Source of the DNA: Nautilus pompilius
Taxonomy: Eukaryota; Mollusca; Cephalopoda; Nautilida; Nautilidae
DNA: 64,000 bases
NCBI GenBank assembly: GCA_018389105.1
Contig: JACATO010000925.1
Span: 434,001 to 498,000, forward strand
Direction: 5' to 3'
A program made the position numbers and the translations under genes. Shown here one piece after another: positions 22,410 to 36,014 of the stretch (position 1 is its first letter; every line of letters begins with the position of its first letter). The notes under the pieces were generated by a model that ran no database searches, was not told where the DNA came from, and saw only the letters and a program-made list of their open reading frames with translations.

Positions 22410-25400
22410 TTTCGGAAAGATACAAAAAGAAGCAAACTGGTACACCTGCAGAAATACACATTCTCTATTTACACTATGTAAATTATTAAGATATTGTCTG
22501 ATGTCCAGTTCCTTTTATAAATCATCATTACCCTCTATCATGCTCAGTTCAATGTATTTTTCTTTGTGTGTGGATGTTTGCTCTGAAATTCTCAACTTTA
22601 TTATTGTCCATCTGGTGAAATCCATAGAATTCCATCAGTTGTTATCTGTAGTGTAGAATTCTTTTACAATTCACACCACCATTTATAGTTTTTGTTGTTT
22701 TTTTCTTGTTCTTCTTCACCCAATGTGTGAAATGAGGAATCTGGCAGTGTTTTATTGTTCTCTTTTATACATTCTCTGCTACTGGAGAAGCCACACTCAT
22801 TATGAGCATTAAAAAACTTTGATTTATTTTGCTTATTTTATGAAACATCGACTTGTCATAGTTGCACCCCCCCACAGGAATTACAACAATATTAGTAATG
22901 TATTTCTTAGAAACTTAATTTTTCATGTCCATCATATCGGTTTGAAGAAATCCAAAATCAGCATGTTTTGCTTGGAATTATTTGAACTACACATGCTAAA
23001 CTTAACCACATTTTAATTGAGTCTTGGTGTGCTTTCAGCTTGCCAGCTTTGAAATATATTTGGCAGAATGCTGTGGGAGGGGATGAGACCATGCTCATGA
23101 CATCAGCCCAACAAGATCTGTGCTTGTCCAGTCAGCTGATGAAAGGCATATTATTATATGTGCTTCTTTTTGTGTTTGATACATAACGGTCATTGAATCT
23201 TGTTTGGTGTAAGTAGTCGTCTCTGGAAACAGGTGTTATCTTCATATTGCTAATGAAACAATTTTCATATTGATGCAATTGTTGCAGTTTGATTATTTGT
23301 CTTTGAAAGGAGTCAGAGTAATCAGCGGTTTCAGATTTCTGTGCCACATGAAGTTAATCTCGTTTTCATGCTGAAATCACATCCAGCTTGCTTTAAGACT
23401 TTGGGTTTATTTCTGCTTTAAAGTCTTGAAACTTCAATTGTCAGTCCTTTTCTATTCATGCCTCACTCCATCTTTTTGCTTTTCTGTGATCAGAAAAAAA
23501 CGGCTATCAATTCTTTTTATTGCCTTGGGCCCTATGAGTACTTTGCATGGAAGTGATAAGATATGATATTTGAGTTTCATTCTCCAGATCTGCCAGTTCT
23601 TGATTCTTCCATTACATCAATACAAAAAAAATCATTACTCTTTTTTGGTTAAAAAATTGTTTTGTTTTTTTTTATTATGGATGTCTTTGTTCTGTATGAT
23701 TGATTGTCTTTGCAAATACATTATTTTGGCCAAATAATGTAATGAAAGGGAAGGAATTAAATAAGGGGGTCCCATAGTAAATACACCTAGCATATACAAC
23801 ATAAATGAAGGAGAACTAAATATTCCCTTGGTGAAATGATTGGTTTAATACACTAATACAGTGCATATATAGTACATTACAAAAACAATTTAGTGTTAAA
23901 TTTCACATTGGATAAGGACCGCATCAAACTAATTAAAAAAGAAAATAACACCTAGATGGGTAGAACATTTGATCAGCTTAAGTGGCTTTTTTGGGAATAT
24001 GATTTGAATCAGCATATGTAAAGAACGTTCTTGTATTGGGTCCTCTAATTCAGGAGAAAGCCCCATCCTTTGGGGAAAGAATCCAGTTTGCCTAGCTCTA
24101 AAATAACTGTTCATACTCTTGGAAAGGCTGTTAATGGATTCGGAATTAGTGTGGTGAGTGTACATGTAGACAAAAGGATAACCTCAAACTTGGTGTAATG
24201 GTATTGCTCAAGGTTATGATTTGCCTGATATTTCCATCTGATCCATTTATTTCCACCATTTCATAGTCCATGCAACCTTGTCTTTTAAAATGGCAGCATT
24301 ACATAACAGGGAACATTTGTTTTACAGTAGTGGAGGGACTGGTGGTGAGAAACTCAAACCTTTAGTAATTGGCAAGTCAGTTTTAAAGCAGTTTTTCTTT
24401 TTTATCTGCCATTAGGTGAAAAACTTTGAAATTATTGAATCTCTCACATTGTCCTCCCTGTCTTACAAGCTTGTCAGTGCATCATTAGATTGCTGTGCTG
24501 TGGTTACCATGGAGTTGAGATGTATGATTGTTATATCTTTTTTATTGGTGCTAGTTTGACTTTCCAGTTAAATATTTCTGTGATATTTGTGCATTCCCCA
24601 GAATTTGTAAGAAATAATTATTTTAAAGAATAAATTACTGATGTAAATTGGCAACACACCACCCCCCCTTTTTTTAGTTACAAAATTTACCATTCTTGAT
24701 CAAAGCAGATTACAAAGGGACGGGATTTGTTTAGGTAAATAGTGAAGTATGCAGAATATTGTTTTTATTTGACAGATGCGTTGAAAAGCTTTGAAGACTG
24801 ACTTGGTATTATAATGAGCCTTTGTAGCATTTAGCAGCTGTAGATGCATCATTTAAAATATGGAACTGATGATGAGGCAAGGCTAGCTTTGGTCTTGAAG
24901 AATAAAAACGATAAATAGTGCACGGCAAAGATGAAGAATGGCGAGTAAGTGTTTGCCATTGTGGTTTTGGTCACACGTTCATGACTGGCAACTACCATCA
25001 CTCAGTTGGTCTGAATCATGAAAATAGGGAGCAGGGCTACTTTATATTATAAAGCAAAGATATTGGGAAAAAATGTAACCTTTTCACTTTGTAGTATCAA
25101 TCAGTCTGATTTTATCATTTGCATATTATGTAGATGCATGAAAAGGAAATATTAGGGTTCAACATTAAGTTCTCTGACACCCTGACTCTCTCTCTTTCAT
25201 ATACAAATTGTTTTCAAATACCTGGATTAAAATATATTGGGGGATGTAAACCAATAGAATTTTCATTCAACATCTATATGGATTAACAAGTACCAGGGAA
25301 GATAATTAAAAAATAAGGCTGACCAATAAGTTTTTTAGAAGTGATTGCGGGATCTTCATGGTTATGCAATGCAAGACATTCTCAGAAAATACATTGTGCC

Positions 25401-28400
25401 ATTCGGCATAATTATTATATTTTGTCTCTGCTTTCTTTGAAGGATCTGAAGCAACTACTATCAGCAGAAACTTTGTTTTTGCAATTGTTAAAGGTGCCAT
25501 TTTATGAACCCTCTGAACAAGGTATTTATTTCTCTTTTAACATGCACACAGCACAGTAAGAATACTCCTGGATTCTATTCAAATGTTATGGATGACCGTA
25601 GTTTGAAATTCAGTCACCGTGTTAATTTTTTAATATACTAATACATTCACTCTGTAAAGCTGCCATACTTATACTATTATAAATAGGTTGCATAATGCAA
25701 TTCGTTACTGAATTCCACACAGTTTTAACAACATTACTATTTACATTTTGATTTTAATATTAGAATTATTGATAAAAAAATTACCAAATGCATATGAAAT
25801 CTAATTAATTGAATGTTCTTATATTGATACTTAAAAGCAGAGGCTCAGTTAGGTGAAGAGGGAGGTCAAGGATTTGAAAATAAAAGATGCACACGAATTT
25901 AGTTTTTCTCAATAAATAAATAAATAGAAATAAAAGATATAGACATAGCAGCTTGAATTAGTATATTATTATTATACAAATGTTTTATTAATCATGAAGT
26001 GGATTTTTGTTGCCAGTAGTAGTCTGTGTGCATTTTTGTTTTATCTGTATTTTGTCATTTCCACTCCACTGATTATCATTATGCATGTGATGCAATTTCT
26101 GTATTGTACAATAAACACTACTTTCCAGCCATTGGATGATGGCAATAAAATTACAGTAAAAGTAACTGGTGAACTGCAATTCTCAAAACTGGAACTATCT
26201 TTACTTTTACGCGTTGTGTGGATTAGCTTTTGTATTTTTTAATGTTTATGATCAGAGAGTTTTCCACTTTATTTTATGCATATGTTTGGCTATTGAGTTA
26301 ACTGTCGCCATCCACACAAAAAGAAGAAAGGAATCATCTGGCTGTGAGCATTGTTATGAGTAGCACTGACATGGAGTCAGTATAATTTGTGATTTTTTTT
26401 CTTATTTTACAATCACTAGTCCTTTCTCTAACTCTGAGCCAAACTCAAAATGCTGTCACCAACTGGATGCTAATGCTAATATTTACATTTCCATGTACAC
26501 AGAGAATAAGGTTGAATTGGTTCCTAGAAAAGCATGTTTGTTTCAGTTGCTGATAAGTTGAAAAAGATTTTGAGAGGGTAGAATGACGGGTTTACAAGTG
26601 AGTAAAGTTTGGTTATACTTTTAACTTCAGCAGACACGTTTACCTCCACGATTAACTCACAGTGGACTATCTCCGCTCGTCATGTTTTAAGTATGTGATG
26701 AACGTCCTTTTGGGACGTTTTCTCTCACCATTACCAGAAATTCTTTTTGCCAAATTGATGCCACTGCTTTGAAGACCTTCATCCTGTGGTTTCTGACCGA
26801 CTTTAAAGTGAGAGAAGAAATAGCAGGGATGTCGGATCCTACACAAATGCAGCACAGCACAGCACTTTGTCTCTCAAAGCTGTGATGGGCGACTGAACAT
26901 CGTGTGCAACTGTGACAACTGGATATGCAGCACCGTATACCACTATGGTGCACATGGGAAATCATGGAGCACTGTTTACATGATTCATGTGGCCATAGTT
27001 TGGAAAAGGAATCAAGGCATTCAGAGCCTTCCTTGAGTACCCCAAAGCATGGACCGTATTGTGATTAAAGGATGTTGTTGATTCAATGCCAAATGTGTTA
27101 GAGGCTTTTAAACTTCATTATCTCTTTAAAATTTTTTGTAGGAATGTAACAGTAACAATCTGGAGAAATAAGGTATTTATTTAATTCCAGTTTTCTATAC
27201 AACTTATTGAATCAGTTAGACTACACATTATAAACTGATTTCAAATTCATGTTTTGAAGAAGAAAATAAGTAAGCTCCCGTAACAGCAGTATTGAAGTTG
27301 AAAGAGACAAATATTCTCCACAGTAGCATTAGGTGTTCGAAGTCTCTATGTTGTTCTATCATTAAAACAGTTTAATGACCAACTGTCTCTTCATAACATC
27401 ATGTTTTTAAACAAATTAATTAGTATTATGTGCAGTGAATGCTGTTACACTGGCAGGGAGTCTGTTTGATTAGGTGGTGAATCTCCTGATGAAACACCTC
27501 TATCCATTGCCAGTCTATGTATGCACTGATGTGTTAATTTTAAAATTCCAAAACAAATAAGCACAAAGTTTGTGCTGAAATATTTATATTTACTCTTCAA
27601 ACAGGAACTAAGGTGCAAAAAATTACAAATAGTGAAATGAAAAATATCTATTTTTGTTTTGTCGAATGGCATGATGGTGTTCTACATCCTGTTACATTGT
27701 TTAGTTACCATAGTGCTGGATGTAAAATAATATGATTAAGCTCCAAAGTACTCCATGTCAGTTCTCTGCCATCTAAAACTAGACTAATGTTGCTGTTGTT
27801 GTTGCTGATTACAGCCAGTGTTTATTCTGAAAACTGTGGGTGGCTGGTGAGCAGTGGCTACACAGTTATGGTACAGAGAAGTACTGGACCATAAAGCATT
27901 TGTCTTTTATTAGCATTAAGGGTTATTTCAGGGAAGAAATATCAGACTGAATCATTACTGGTAGTTTTATGTAGACAATAATCTCTTCTCTTTGTTGCTC
28001 AATCTGTACAGAAATAACTTGTAATTTTAATAATAGTTACTCTTTAAACACACACGTGTTCTTTTTTAAAAGTTATAGTTCACCATCAGTACTTTATTTC
28101 CTTTAAAAAAAAAAAATCTTTAGTAGAACATATTAAAGCTGTAGTATAGTCTGGGAGATTTAAAAATCTCTGAACTGTATGTTATGTTAATATCAAATGA
28201 CCATGCGTAATAAATTTTGCAATGTTCAGAGGTAGAAATGGATACAAGTAGATGTGCAAGAGTCTGTGGCAGTTAAAAAAGAAATGTGCCACAATACGTT
28301 TGCTGGAACATTGACGAGACAAGGATTCCGATTGGAATGTCGTCTTTGTTGCTATTGTTGCGATAACTATTGTGGCTTCTGGTTTGCTTAAGCAATACAG

Positions 28401-29549
28401 GAAGGCTTGGAATCTCTCATCCTTCTTATTTTCTATTCAGGGAACAGTGCCAATGTCCTGTGCAACTTTTCTTCTCCTGCTAAATTTGAAGGGAAAATAA
28501 AGGAAAGAAAATCTTTACTTTTGGTGGCAGGGCAGAGAAAAGTTAAATTGATTGAATTAGAGTTCCAATCAAGACTATTTATCATGATTAGTCTGTCATT
28601 CTCCCCACCCCCACCCCGGTTTTCTTTCATTATTTCTAGTTTTTGCTCTCAAGAATAATTTGCAGCAGAATGTTTGTTTCCTTTCTGTTGATTACTTTAC
28701 CTGGGGGCATTTATATAAAGTATTGGAGAACTTGAGGTTTACATGCCAGCATAGCTGCTAATATTTACTGTATCTGGTGCAGGGTTGAGATTTAGAAGAC
28801 AAATGCTTTTAAAAAAAAAGAAAAAAAAAGGAAAGTCTGATTGCTTATCTTAAATATATCAGAAAGTGCCCATATTTATTGAGCCGTTAAAAAAAAGAAA
28901 TGTCTTAATTTGAGCTGTTGCAGAGCTTTGGGCCCGGGGGGAGGGGCGCACTTCTTGTAGGAAAGATGGAGTGAATATGGAAAAAGAAGCGAAGCAAACT
29001 ACTAAATGTTAGATGGTAGTTTCAGGTGTTGGTGGGTTTTGAAACCTAATATTCTGACATTTTTATTAAAACTTTACTTTGGATGTGGGAATGGAATGTA
29101 TACCTACAGATTTAAGGCTTGTTGTTTTCATTCAGTTGCCTGATCTCAAGAAACAAGTCCTTGGATGTATTGTTTCTATGGGGCCGGAAAGATTTTATGG
29201 TTGTAGTTGAAAATGCTTAGATGTTTCTTTCACGCCGCCACAATTGAACCTGTTTTTTTGTTTTGTTTTTTCAGAGTAGCTAAACTGAACATAATTTAAG
29301 CTGTTTTTGCTTTTTTAAAATTTAAAAAAAAAAAAAAAAGGTTTATCCCAAGAGAGGGCTGAGTAATTAAACTGATAATATCTCTCTGTTTACATTGATT
29401 TGTAACTTAGTAAAGACTAGTAGGTGATGTGATAACAGACAGCAGCAAGTTCATCTTTACTTGCTTCTAAAATTTTCTGTGTTCCAAAATAATGCATGCA
29501 CACTTTTGTACGCTACCATATGAAGTCATTTAGTGTCTCATCATTAAGA
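22410..29549. other. Non-coding stretch
   Basis: AT-rich sequence without a gene I can support. It includes a GC-richer block at about 26.64-27.07 kb (separate entry), a C-rich tract at 28601-28619 and a G-rich patch at 28930-28950. The longest open frame, 26687-26965 on the minus strand, is 92 residues and unrecognised. Confidence 0.5.
26640..27070. other. Unassigned GC-richer block
   Basis: CpG and GC content rise locally and two overlapping minus-strand frames (26667-26855, ending GERKRPKRTFITYLKHDERR, and 26687-26965, Cys-rich) stay open. I could not match either to a family. A decayed repeat is the likeliest explanation; no terminal repeats were found. Confidence 0.25.
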
Positions 29550-29994
29550 AATGCTTCATTTGGAAGCTCACGGTCGACTATAGCATATCCCCAACATCGT
29601 GTGTTTTCTCTGTGTGGGAAAGCATATAGACACATTTGGATGAACACTTTGCTGGGAGGTGAATGAGATGACATGGATCAATTGAATACCCACCATGCTC
29701 TTCAGATTGCACCACCAGGTTTTTTCATATGGTGTGTGTTGAAGGACAGAGTGTACCCCACAGAGCCAGCTACCATTTACAAATTCCAACAGTGAATTGT
29801 TGATGCTTGAACAGCTATTCCTACGAATACATGTGCCACTGTGTGGATACTGATAGTGCACATTTTGTACACCTATTGTTGTAGTACATCATGTTTGAGG
29901 CATCTGATGTATAAAACAAAAATTCTATCTAACATTACATCTTTGCTTACTAGACTACAGGAAACAAGTGTATATACTTTTCTGGTACACCCTG
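29550..29994 (+). mobile_element. DD41D mariner-like remnant, C-terminal half
   Basis: The plus strand retains pieces of the same transposase family as at 18.4 and 21.9 kb: LDEHFAGR and GSIEYPPCSSDC in one frame, then APPGFFIWCVLKDRVYPTEPATI in another after a frameshift, matching the family pattern of LDE-FP-RW, EWPPRSPDL, then PPDFFLWG-LKDRVY. The right end is a TIR-like terminus; its complement begins CAGGGTGTACCAG, followed outward by TA at 29995-29996. No left terminus was found, so the element is 5' truncated or too decayed. Clearly inactive, with stops and at least one frameshift. Confidence 0.65.
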
Positions 29995-29996
29995 TA

Positions 29997-32689
29997 TATA
30001 TTTATGACAAAAATGTTGAAAATGGCATAAAGGTGGTTTTTTGGCCACAATAATTTGAAGGGTTGGGTTGATTTCTGATTGATTAGCAAAATACCAAAAA
30101 TAAAACACACACATTGACTTGCTATTTTTTTTAAAGAAAGAAACAGGTAGACAGACACATCTCTTTTCTTGGGGGGGTGGGGTTAAAACATCAAAGTAGG
30201 CTAGATATATGTACTTTTATTAGTAATGGAGTAGTGAATATGTGGAACAGTCTGCGTGGTACAATTCATTTGTGATGCAATACACGTAAAAAAAATCAGC
30301 GGGAGGATTGGTGGATATGCAGTTGAAAGACTTTCTGACCCTCTAAAACTAGCTACAGCTAATTATAACTTTGTTTTAACTGTTTTTCTTTTTGAGATAT
30401 AACTGGCATATACCTAACCCTTCTAGAAATGGAAACTGAAAGTTAGTTTATTTAATCAAGTAATTGTATGTGCCTATCTTTCTGTCAGTGAGCATACATG
30501 TGAACTCTGTGAACATTTCTTAAAGAAAAGAAAGGCTGGCCATCATTGTAATTTAAGTCGTGATGAATATACACCAAAAGATGGAGAATAGTCACATATC
30601 ATAATTAAGATTTGTAATGGTGAATTTAACTTTTTGCAAAGTATTATATATTCCCTCTTGGTTTCTCTTTAAGATAAAGTGATTTAGATATATATTTTGG
30701 GCCATTTCACCTTAAATTCATGAGAAGCTAGATGTTTAATCTGCAGTTTTTCCTTTAGCATTCTAGTTTTGTTTGTGTTTTTTGTTGAAACATACATGGT
30801 CGACTGCTTCTTAATCATCATTCCAACCTGGTCCTTCCTGTGGTTAATTAGCGAAAATAACAAGGAAGAAATCTTTAGTGCTCTGGGAATATTGTGTTAC
30901 TAATCCTGTAGGACTGGTGCAGTTCTTAAAGGTTTATGGGAACTTCCATCTTTCAAACTGATCACCTGATTATTTCTTATTTTACTAAAGCAGCCCCATA
31001 CTAGTGTTGTCAGGGGGGTGAAATGTATCTAACTTCTACACGTATCACACACCTAACCTCTTTTGCAGCTTTTTGCATGTTAGCAATGTTGCAAAGTTAT
31101 AGACACTGATCCCTAACAAGGGAGAGTACCCTGGCAAAGTAGCATGGTGCTGTAATTATTTGCTAGAAAGCGTTCTCTTGTTGTACGTAGCAATTTAGAA
31201 TCATTCTGAATTGACTGGAGACAACGCAGTGAACAAGAACACCTTGATAGATTTTCTAGTCCGTTATTCCATTTATCAGAATTCTGACCAAATCATGACA
31301 AGTTCAGCCCCAGACCATTTTCTCTATCTCTCTCTCCGTTTGATGCCGGGAACAGCAATGTTTTAGTTTAATTTCTCTTCTCTTCTCCTTCATACAAAAT
31401 TCTGCCTCTTGCTGCCAAACAGTCATTCTAGGTTTTTTATGATGATGCTTCTTAGTTTACTTCAGCCTTGCTGCCACATCATGACATAGTTCTAAAAGAG
31501 GTTTCCATCTGCTATGTAAACCTGTTTTTCAAAATCTCTTGACGACTATTGATTGAGAAATCTTAGCAGCAGCTCTTCAGAGCTCATTCCACATTATTTG
31601 TAAGATCTCGTGATACCTTGTGGTGATCATGAAGACTGGAAACATTTTTTTGTAGTGGTTTTCATGGGCATTCATAGTTTTTTTTTTTTTTTTGACTTTG
31701 TCCATATTTATTTCCAAATTCACCAGTTGATTGAAACTTGATGGTGTAGGATACACATCTCTCATACACTTTCTCCAGATTTTCATTTCTCCCACAATTG
31801 TCCTATGGTAGTGAATGATTCTTAACCTGTCTTTCTGCCTGCCTGAGCTAATCAAAGTTAGTTATGGTTTCAAACTTTTGTTATATGCTATTATGTTATC
31901 ACAATATTTACTTGTTCCTTTTCATTAAACTTGTAAAATATATTAGTTAGATCCTAGACTGGGTAAATTGAATTATGGTCATTTTAAAGAATAATTAATA
32001 CCCGTCTCAAATCATTACGTCAAAGAATTTAACTATATTTGCTTTTTATGATAATCTCTCAATTTTCAACAATTTCTTCAGAGCTTCAAGATTGTCCACA
32101 TAAATGTGGTTTAGCCAAAGCAGTAGATAATGGAACAATAATGTCTGGCAAAGTATTAGGGTTAGTTTTAGCTACTGACTAATGAACCTGCTTTAATTGC
32201 TTAATATTTGCATAAATCTGTTGTTATCCATGTTTCAGACATGAAGGAGCTTATTTTTTTGTAAGTGATACTGTGTATCAGGGAGTTTAGAACAAATGAC
32301 AGAAGTGGGATGCATTTTTGTTGTAGTTATTAACCAGAAACAGTGAGAGGTATCAAAATGTTCATTTGCTCTTTAATTGTACATATACCAGTCTTCACTG
32401 CATTAACACACCATTATATTTTAACCATTTCCTATTGCACTTGTATTTTAATATCATCGGTTTCCATACAAGGCTAAAACCAATCTAGTCAGTCAAGTGA
32501 AAACTAATCTAGTACACAGTGTGTTATCTGCTGGCCAGTGATGCGGGCCCACTAGTGAATATGATATAATATTTAATCAGTTTATTACTAATGCACATGG
32601 TTAGATGTACAGTAGCACACACCCATTAGATAGTATGTACGCGACAAAAGACATTAATCATCCTCCCATCTGATAAGCACAATGCTACA
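29997..32689. other. Non-coding stretch
   Basis: AT-rich DNA with no supported gene. A minus-strand patch at 31.46-31.58 kb reads vaguely like a Tc1 N-terminal region (VVKRF, TGLHSRWKPLLEL) but the match is too weak to call. Confidence 0.45.
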
Positions 32690-33118
32690 CAGATGGTCCC
32701 TGAGAGTTACATTAGTTGGTAAGTTGGATTCTAGTGTAGGGCGATATATACTGGACTGCCTTATCGTTTACGTATACTACTGTGTGCTTGTGCTAAGAAG
32801 TTTTTTTTTTAATGGTATGCAAATGTCCTGATGACTTGAGTACACTTTTATAACGTAAATACACTATTAAAAGAAGAAAATACCGCGGCATCCAGGAGAA
32901 CACTGCACGTAAAGGGCACCTGTAAATCAGTAAAGAAAATCATGGCCACTGCGCCACACATTCACTGGCTCCTCCGCGCTGTGCTAACCCGAGTAGTTCC
33001 CACCCGCTCACAGAATCTGTAAGTGCAGCGAAATGCATAAATCGGAAATTTATTTATCTTTTCCGTAACCTCGGATTTTCAAAAGTCTATGAGTATTGCA
33101 TAAGTTGGGGACCGTCTG
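32690..33118. mobile_element. Candidate MITE with short inverted ends
   Basis: The left end reads CAGATGGTCCC and the complement of the right end reads CAGACGGTCCCC, pairing over about 11 bp with one mismatch; TA follows the right end at 33119-33120, but the left flank does not show a clean TA. The interior is non-coding, with a GC-richer core at about 32.88-33.03 kb. Ends of this kind occur in pogo/Tigger-like MITEs, so that is the tentative class. Confidence 0.4.
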
Positions 33119-33179
33119 TAGTTGCAATTTATCAAGAGAACATATCAGAAGATTGTCTGAGAACTTACGAAATCGGATG

Positions 33180-34530
33180 AAAGAGAGAGAGAGGGGGAAC
33201 TGACAAAAAAAAAAAAAAAAAAAAAATAGCTAAAGGTCTAACACCATCCATTGAAGGACAAAAATAAAGTTCTGCAAAGTCATGCCACCTAAAATAGCTA
33301 AGTGTACATATTTATCCTATAGCCAGCTTTGAGAGCATCATGGAACAGTGACTTTCTTTGAACAAAATTAAGGAATAGCTGAGTGTGTATCTTCCCTATC
33401 CTTGAGGAAAAAAATCGTGGCCTTTTGAAGAGTAACTTCTGTTAAGCCCGAGGAATAACTGACACTTTGCTTATTTGGCCAAAGAGCAGGATAAATCTAG
33501 ACAAGTTCTTAAACAATATCCTTGTAGTTATCAAATTTACCATGGACACAGAAATGAATAACTAACTTTCTTTCCTAGATGTTCTGGTTTTTAGGAAATA
33601 GTTGTTGGGGGAGTGATGGAATGGAGACATTGGGAAAAACATCTTCAGAAAATTTTCTACTTTGACTAGGTAGTCAAGAAAGGAATATTTAAATATTTTT
33701 CAACAAGGCATGAAGTATATCATGGCGCAAAACAAAAATGTGGAAAGCATCTGATATCCAGCTTTCTGAAGAATGGTTATCCACAGCTTGACAGAAAAAC
33801 AATAGAGTCAAATAGTTGCAATGGCTGAAACAACAGAACAACAAAAGGCTGCACATTAAAGGCACTTCTGACCAATTAGGTGAGTTTATAAAGACTTCAA
33901 AGGCAAAGTTGTTTTCAAAAGTACTGTAACATTAAGAAAAAAATCTACAGGTATCATCATTACATTCCTATAGTTTTCTGGATTGAATTCTGATGATGGT
34001 GACAGTGACAGTGGTCCATTACTTCATTTATTACTGATAAGCTGATGGAAAATGTCTAGAATAATCTTTCTGTAAATAACACACCACAAATAGCTTTCCA
34101 TTTGTAAGTTTGTCTGGTGTCTTCATTTCAACAGTTTTAATTAACAGGCCTAACATTATGCTTGCTCTGTCAACCACCTGACCACAAAGCTAATCATAAT
34201 TTAGGTTTAATTATTCCAACATCTTGCTTTGGGCTCTGCTATTGTTAATTAAACTGGTTTCCAGGCAGAAAAGATTCCCATGATTAACATGGCCCATACG
34301 AATTAATTGCCATTTAGTGAGATCAAAGCATATCTGTCACTCTGTGCCGTGCTTTCACTATATTTAATCTTTTTGAACTGTCATCTTTATGAAAATTATT
34401 CTTGCTGCAGAACTTAATACTAACAGTGAAGATCTTTCTAATGTTAATGTCGCTTGCACAAATTATAAACAAGGCAGGTGCTAGAACAGATCTTTAGGGC
34501 ATGACCAAAACTGCAGATTAGTCTACTGCA
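33180..34530. other. Non-coding stretch
   Basis: AT-rich, with a run of A at about 33206-33227. I see nothing coding in it. Confidence 0.5.
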
Positions 34531-34648
34531 TTGTTATTGTCAGAAAATATTGGTAAAAATGTTGAGATTTTTCTTTTTCTATTTAATGAGAAGACCCATC
34601 TATTCTACCTAGATGTTTTTTTACCCATCATGCAGCTTTGTCTCATTA

Positions 34649-34649
<1 letters not shown>

Positions 34650-34693
<44 letters not shown>

Positions 34694-34704
34694 CATCATC
34701 ATCA
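34650..34704. repeat. (ATT)n followed by (ATC)n microsatellite
   Basis: About fourteen ATT units pass directly into four ATC units. The run makes an open frame of poly-Leu and Ser on the plus strand, which is an artefact of the repeat. Confidence 0.95.
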
Positions 34705-35880
34705 GAGAGGTCTCTCAAAATAGTTGAATAATTTGTGGTCTCTTCTTGATGTTAGGTTCCTTGACCAGATGGTACTATCACAAGAATGATGCTGGTTTGT
34801 TGGTCTCTGTTAAATATTAGCTATGAACCAAATTAAAAAGAAACTCTTTATCCTCCCAAGTTTCTTTTGTGGTTAACAGTATTTTAATTAATTTTTTTTT
34901 TCCTTCTGTTTTTATTAAATTTTTGCCAGTTTAATTAAGAAGAGGAGGAGGACGAGCTATTGGCTATTGCAAATTCTTGAATAGTTCCCTTCCAGCAGGC
35001 AAATTCTGATTATTTTGATGCTTATGATGAGGAAAGTAATTATCTGCCCCCAAACTAGGATTGTTTGATAGGCAAGGCCACGGATATAGTGAGAAATGGA
35101 ATCTGTAGGCATTAAAAATGATGACTGGCCCCAATTTCTTTGAGAGGTGGAATGTGGTGATAGTAGATCTGAATCCCCATCATTTTCCCCTTGTTGATAG
35201 AGAGGGTTCAGCTGGCTGGTCATGGATAATGCTGCTATCTTCATTGAAGTGTAGGAAATTAGTGTCAAAATGGAGATCAGACAGGCATTGTTATTCTACT
35301 CCTATGCTTCATAATAGGTGCTAAGACAAAACACTTTTGGAAGAAAAATAAGAAAAAAAAATCCCATTGATATCCAATTTTAAAGGAAAAGAAAATTAAG
35401 ATGTGTATATGTCCCCATTATAATGGGAAAGAAAAAAATGAAGGCATGCAGGGAAAAAGATTATAGATTAATCATAAAAAGAAAGAAAACAAGAAAAATT
35501 AATTGAGAAATTTATGTAGACATTTTGTTTACGTTTGAAAACATTTCCAGTAAAACATGAAATTTATTTACCAGAGCTACACAAAGAGTTTTAAAACATG
35601 ATGACAGTTTGTAAATAAGGCAGGCCAGACATTTCAGCTGTCTGTCTGTACAGTAGACCAAACAATATACTCTCTTTTTTTTGTTGTTGATGTTCACCTA
35701 CCATTAACTCCTTTGTATAAATCTGTTTTAATTGGTGAACTGAAATAAGAATTTATTTAGATCTATCAAAACAACTGTACCCAGGCTAAATTTCTTTAAG
35801 CCTCTTTTATTAATAATGCATTAAGGATAACAAATAAATTGTTTTTACATAACTAGTAAAAAATAGAAAGTAAAGCTTGA

Positions 35881-35902
35881 TATATATATATATATATATA
35901 TA
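35881..35902. repeat. (TA)n microsatellite
   Basis: Eleven TA units followed by a short CA run, about 110 bp from the Tc1-like remnant. Confidence 0.95.
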
Positions 35903-36014
35903 CACACAGTCTTGTAAATAATTATTGAAATATGTAGAATACACACAGTATTTAGAAATTAAAAAGAGAGAATACATACACATTGCATTAATATTTTGTA
36001 TGTGGATCCTTTGC

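Noticed and set aside
31460-31860. Possible Tc1-like N-terminal region on the minus strand (VVKRF, TGLHSRWKPLLEL)
   Set aside because: Only a loose resemblance; no catalytic motif or terminal repeat was found in the expected place.
34531-34731. 66-residue frame with a long Leu run resembling a membrane segment
   Set aside because: The Leu run is the (ATT)n microsatellite read in the TTA frame.
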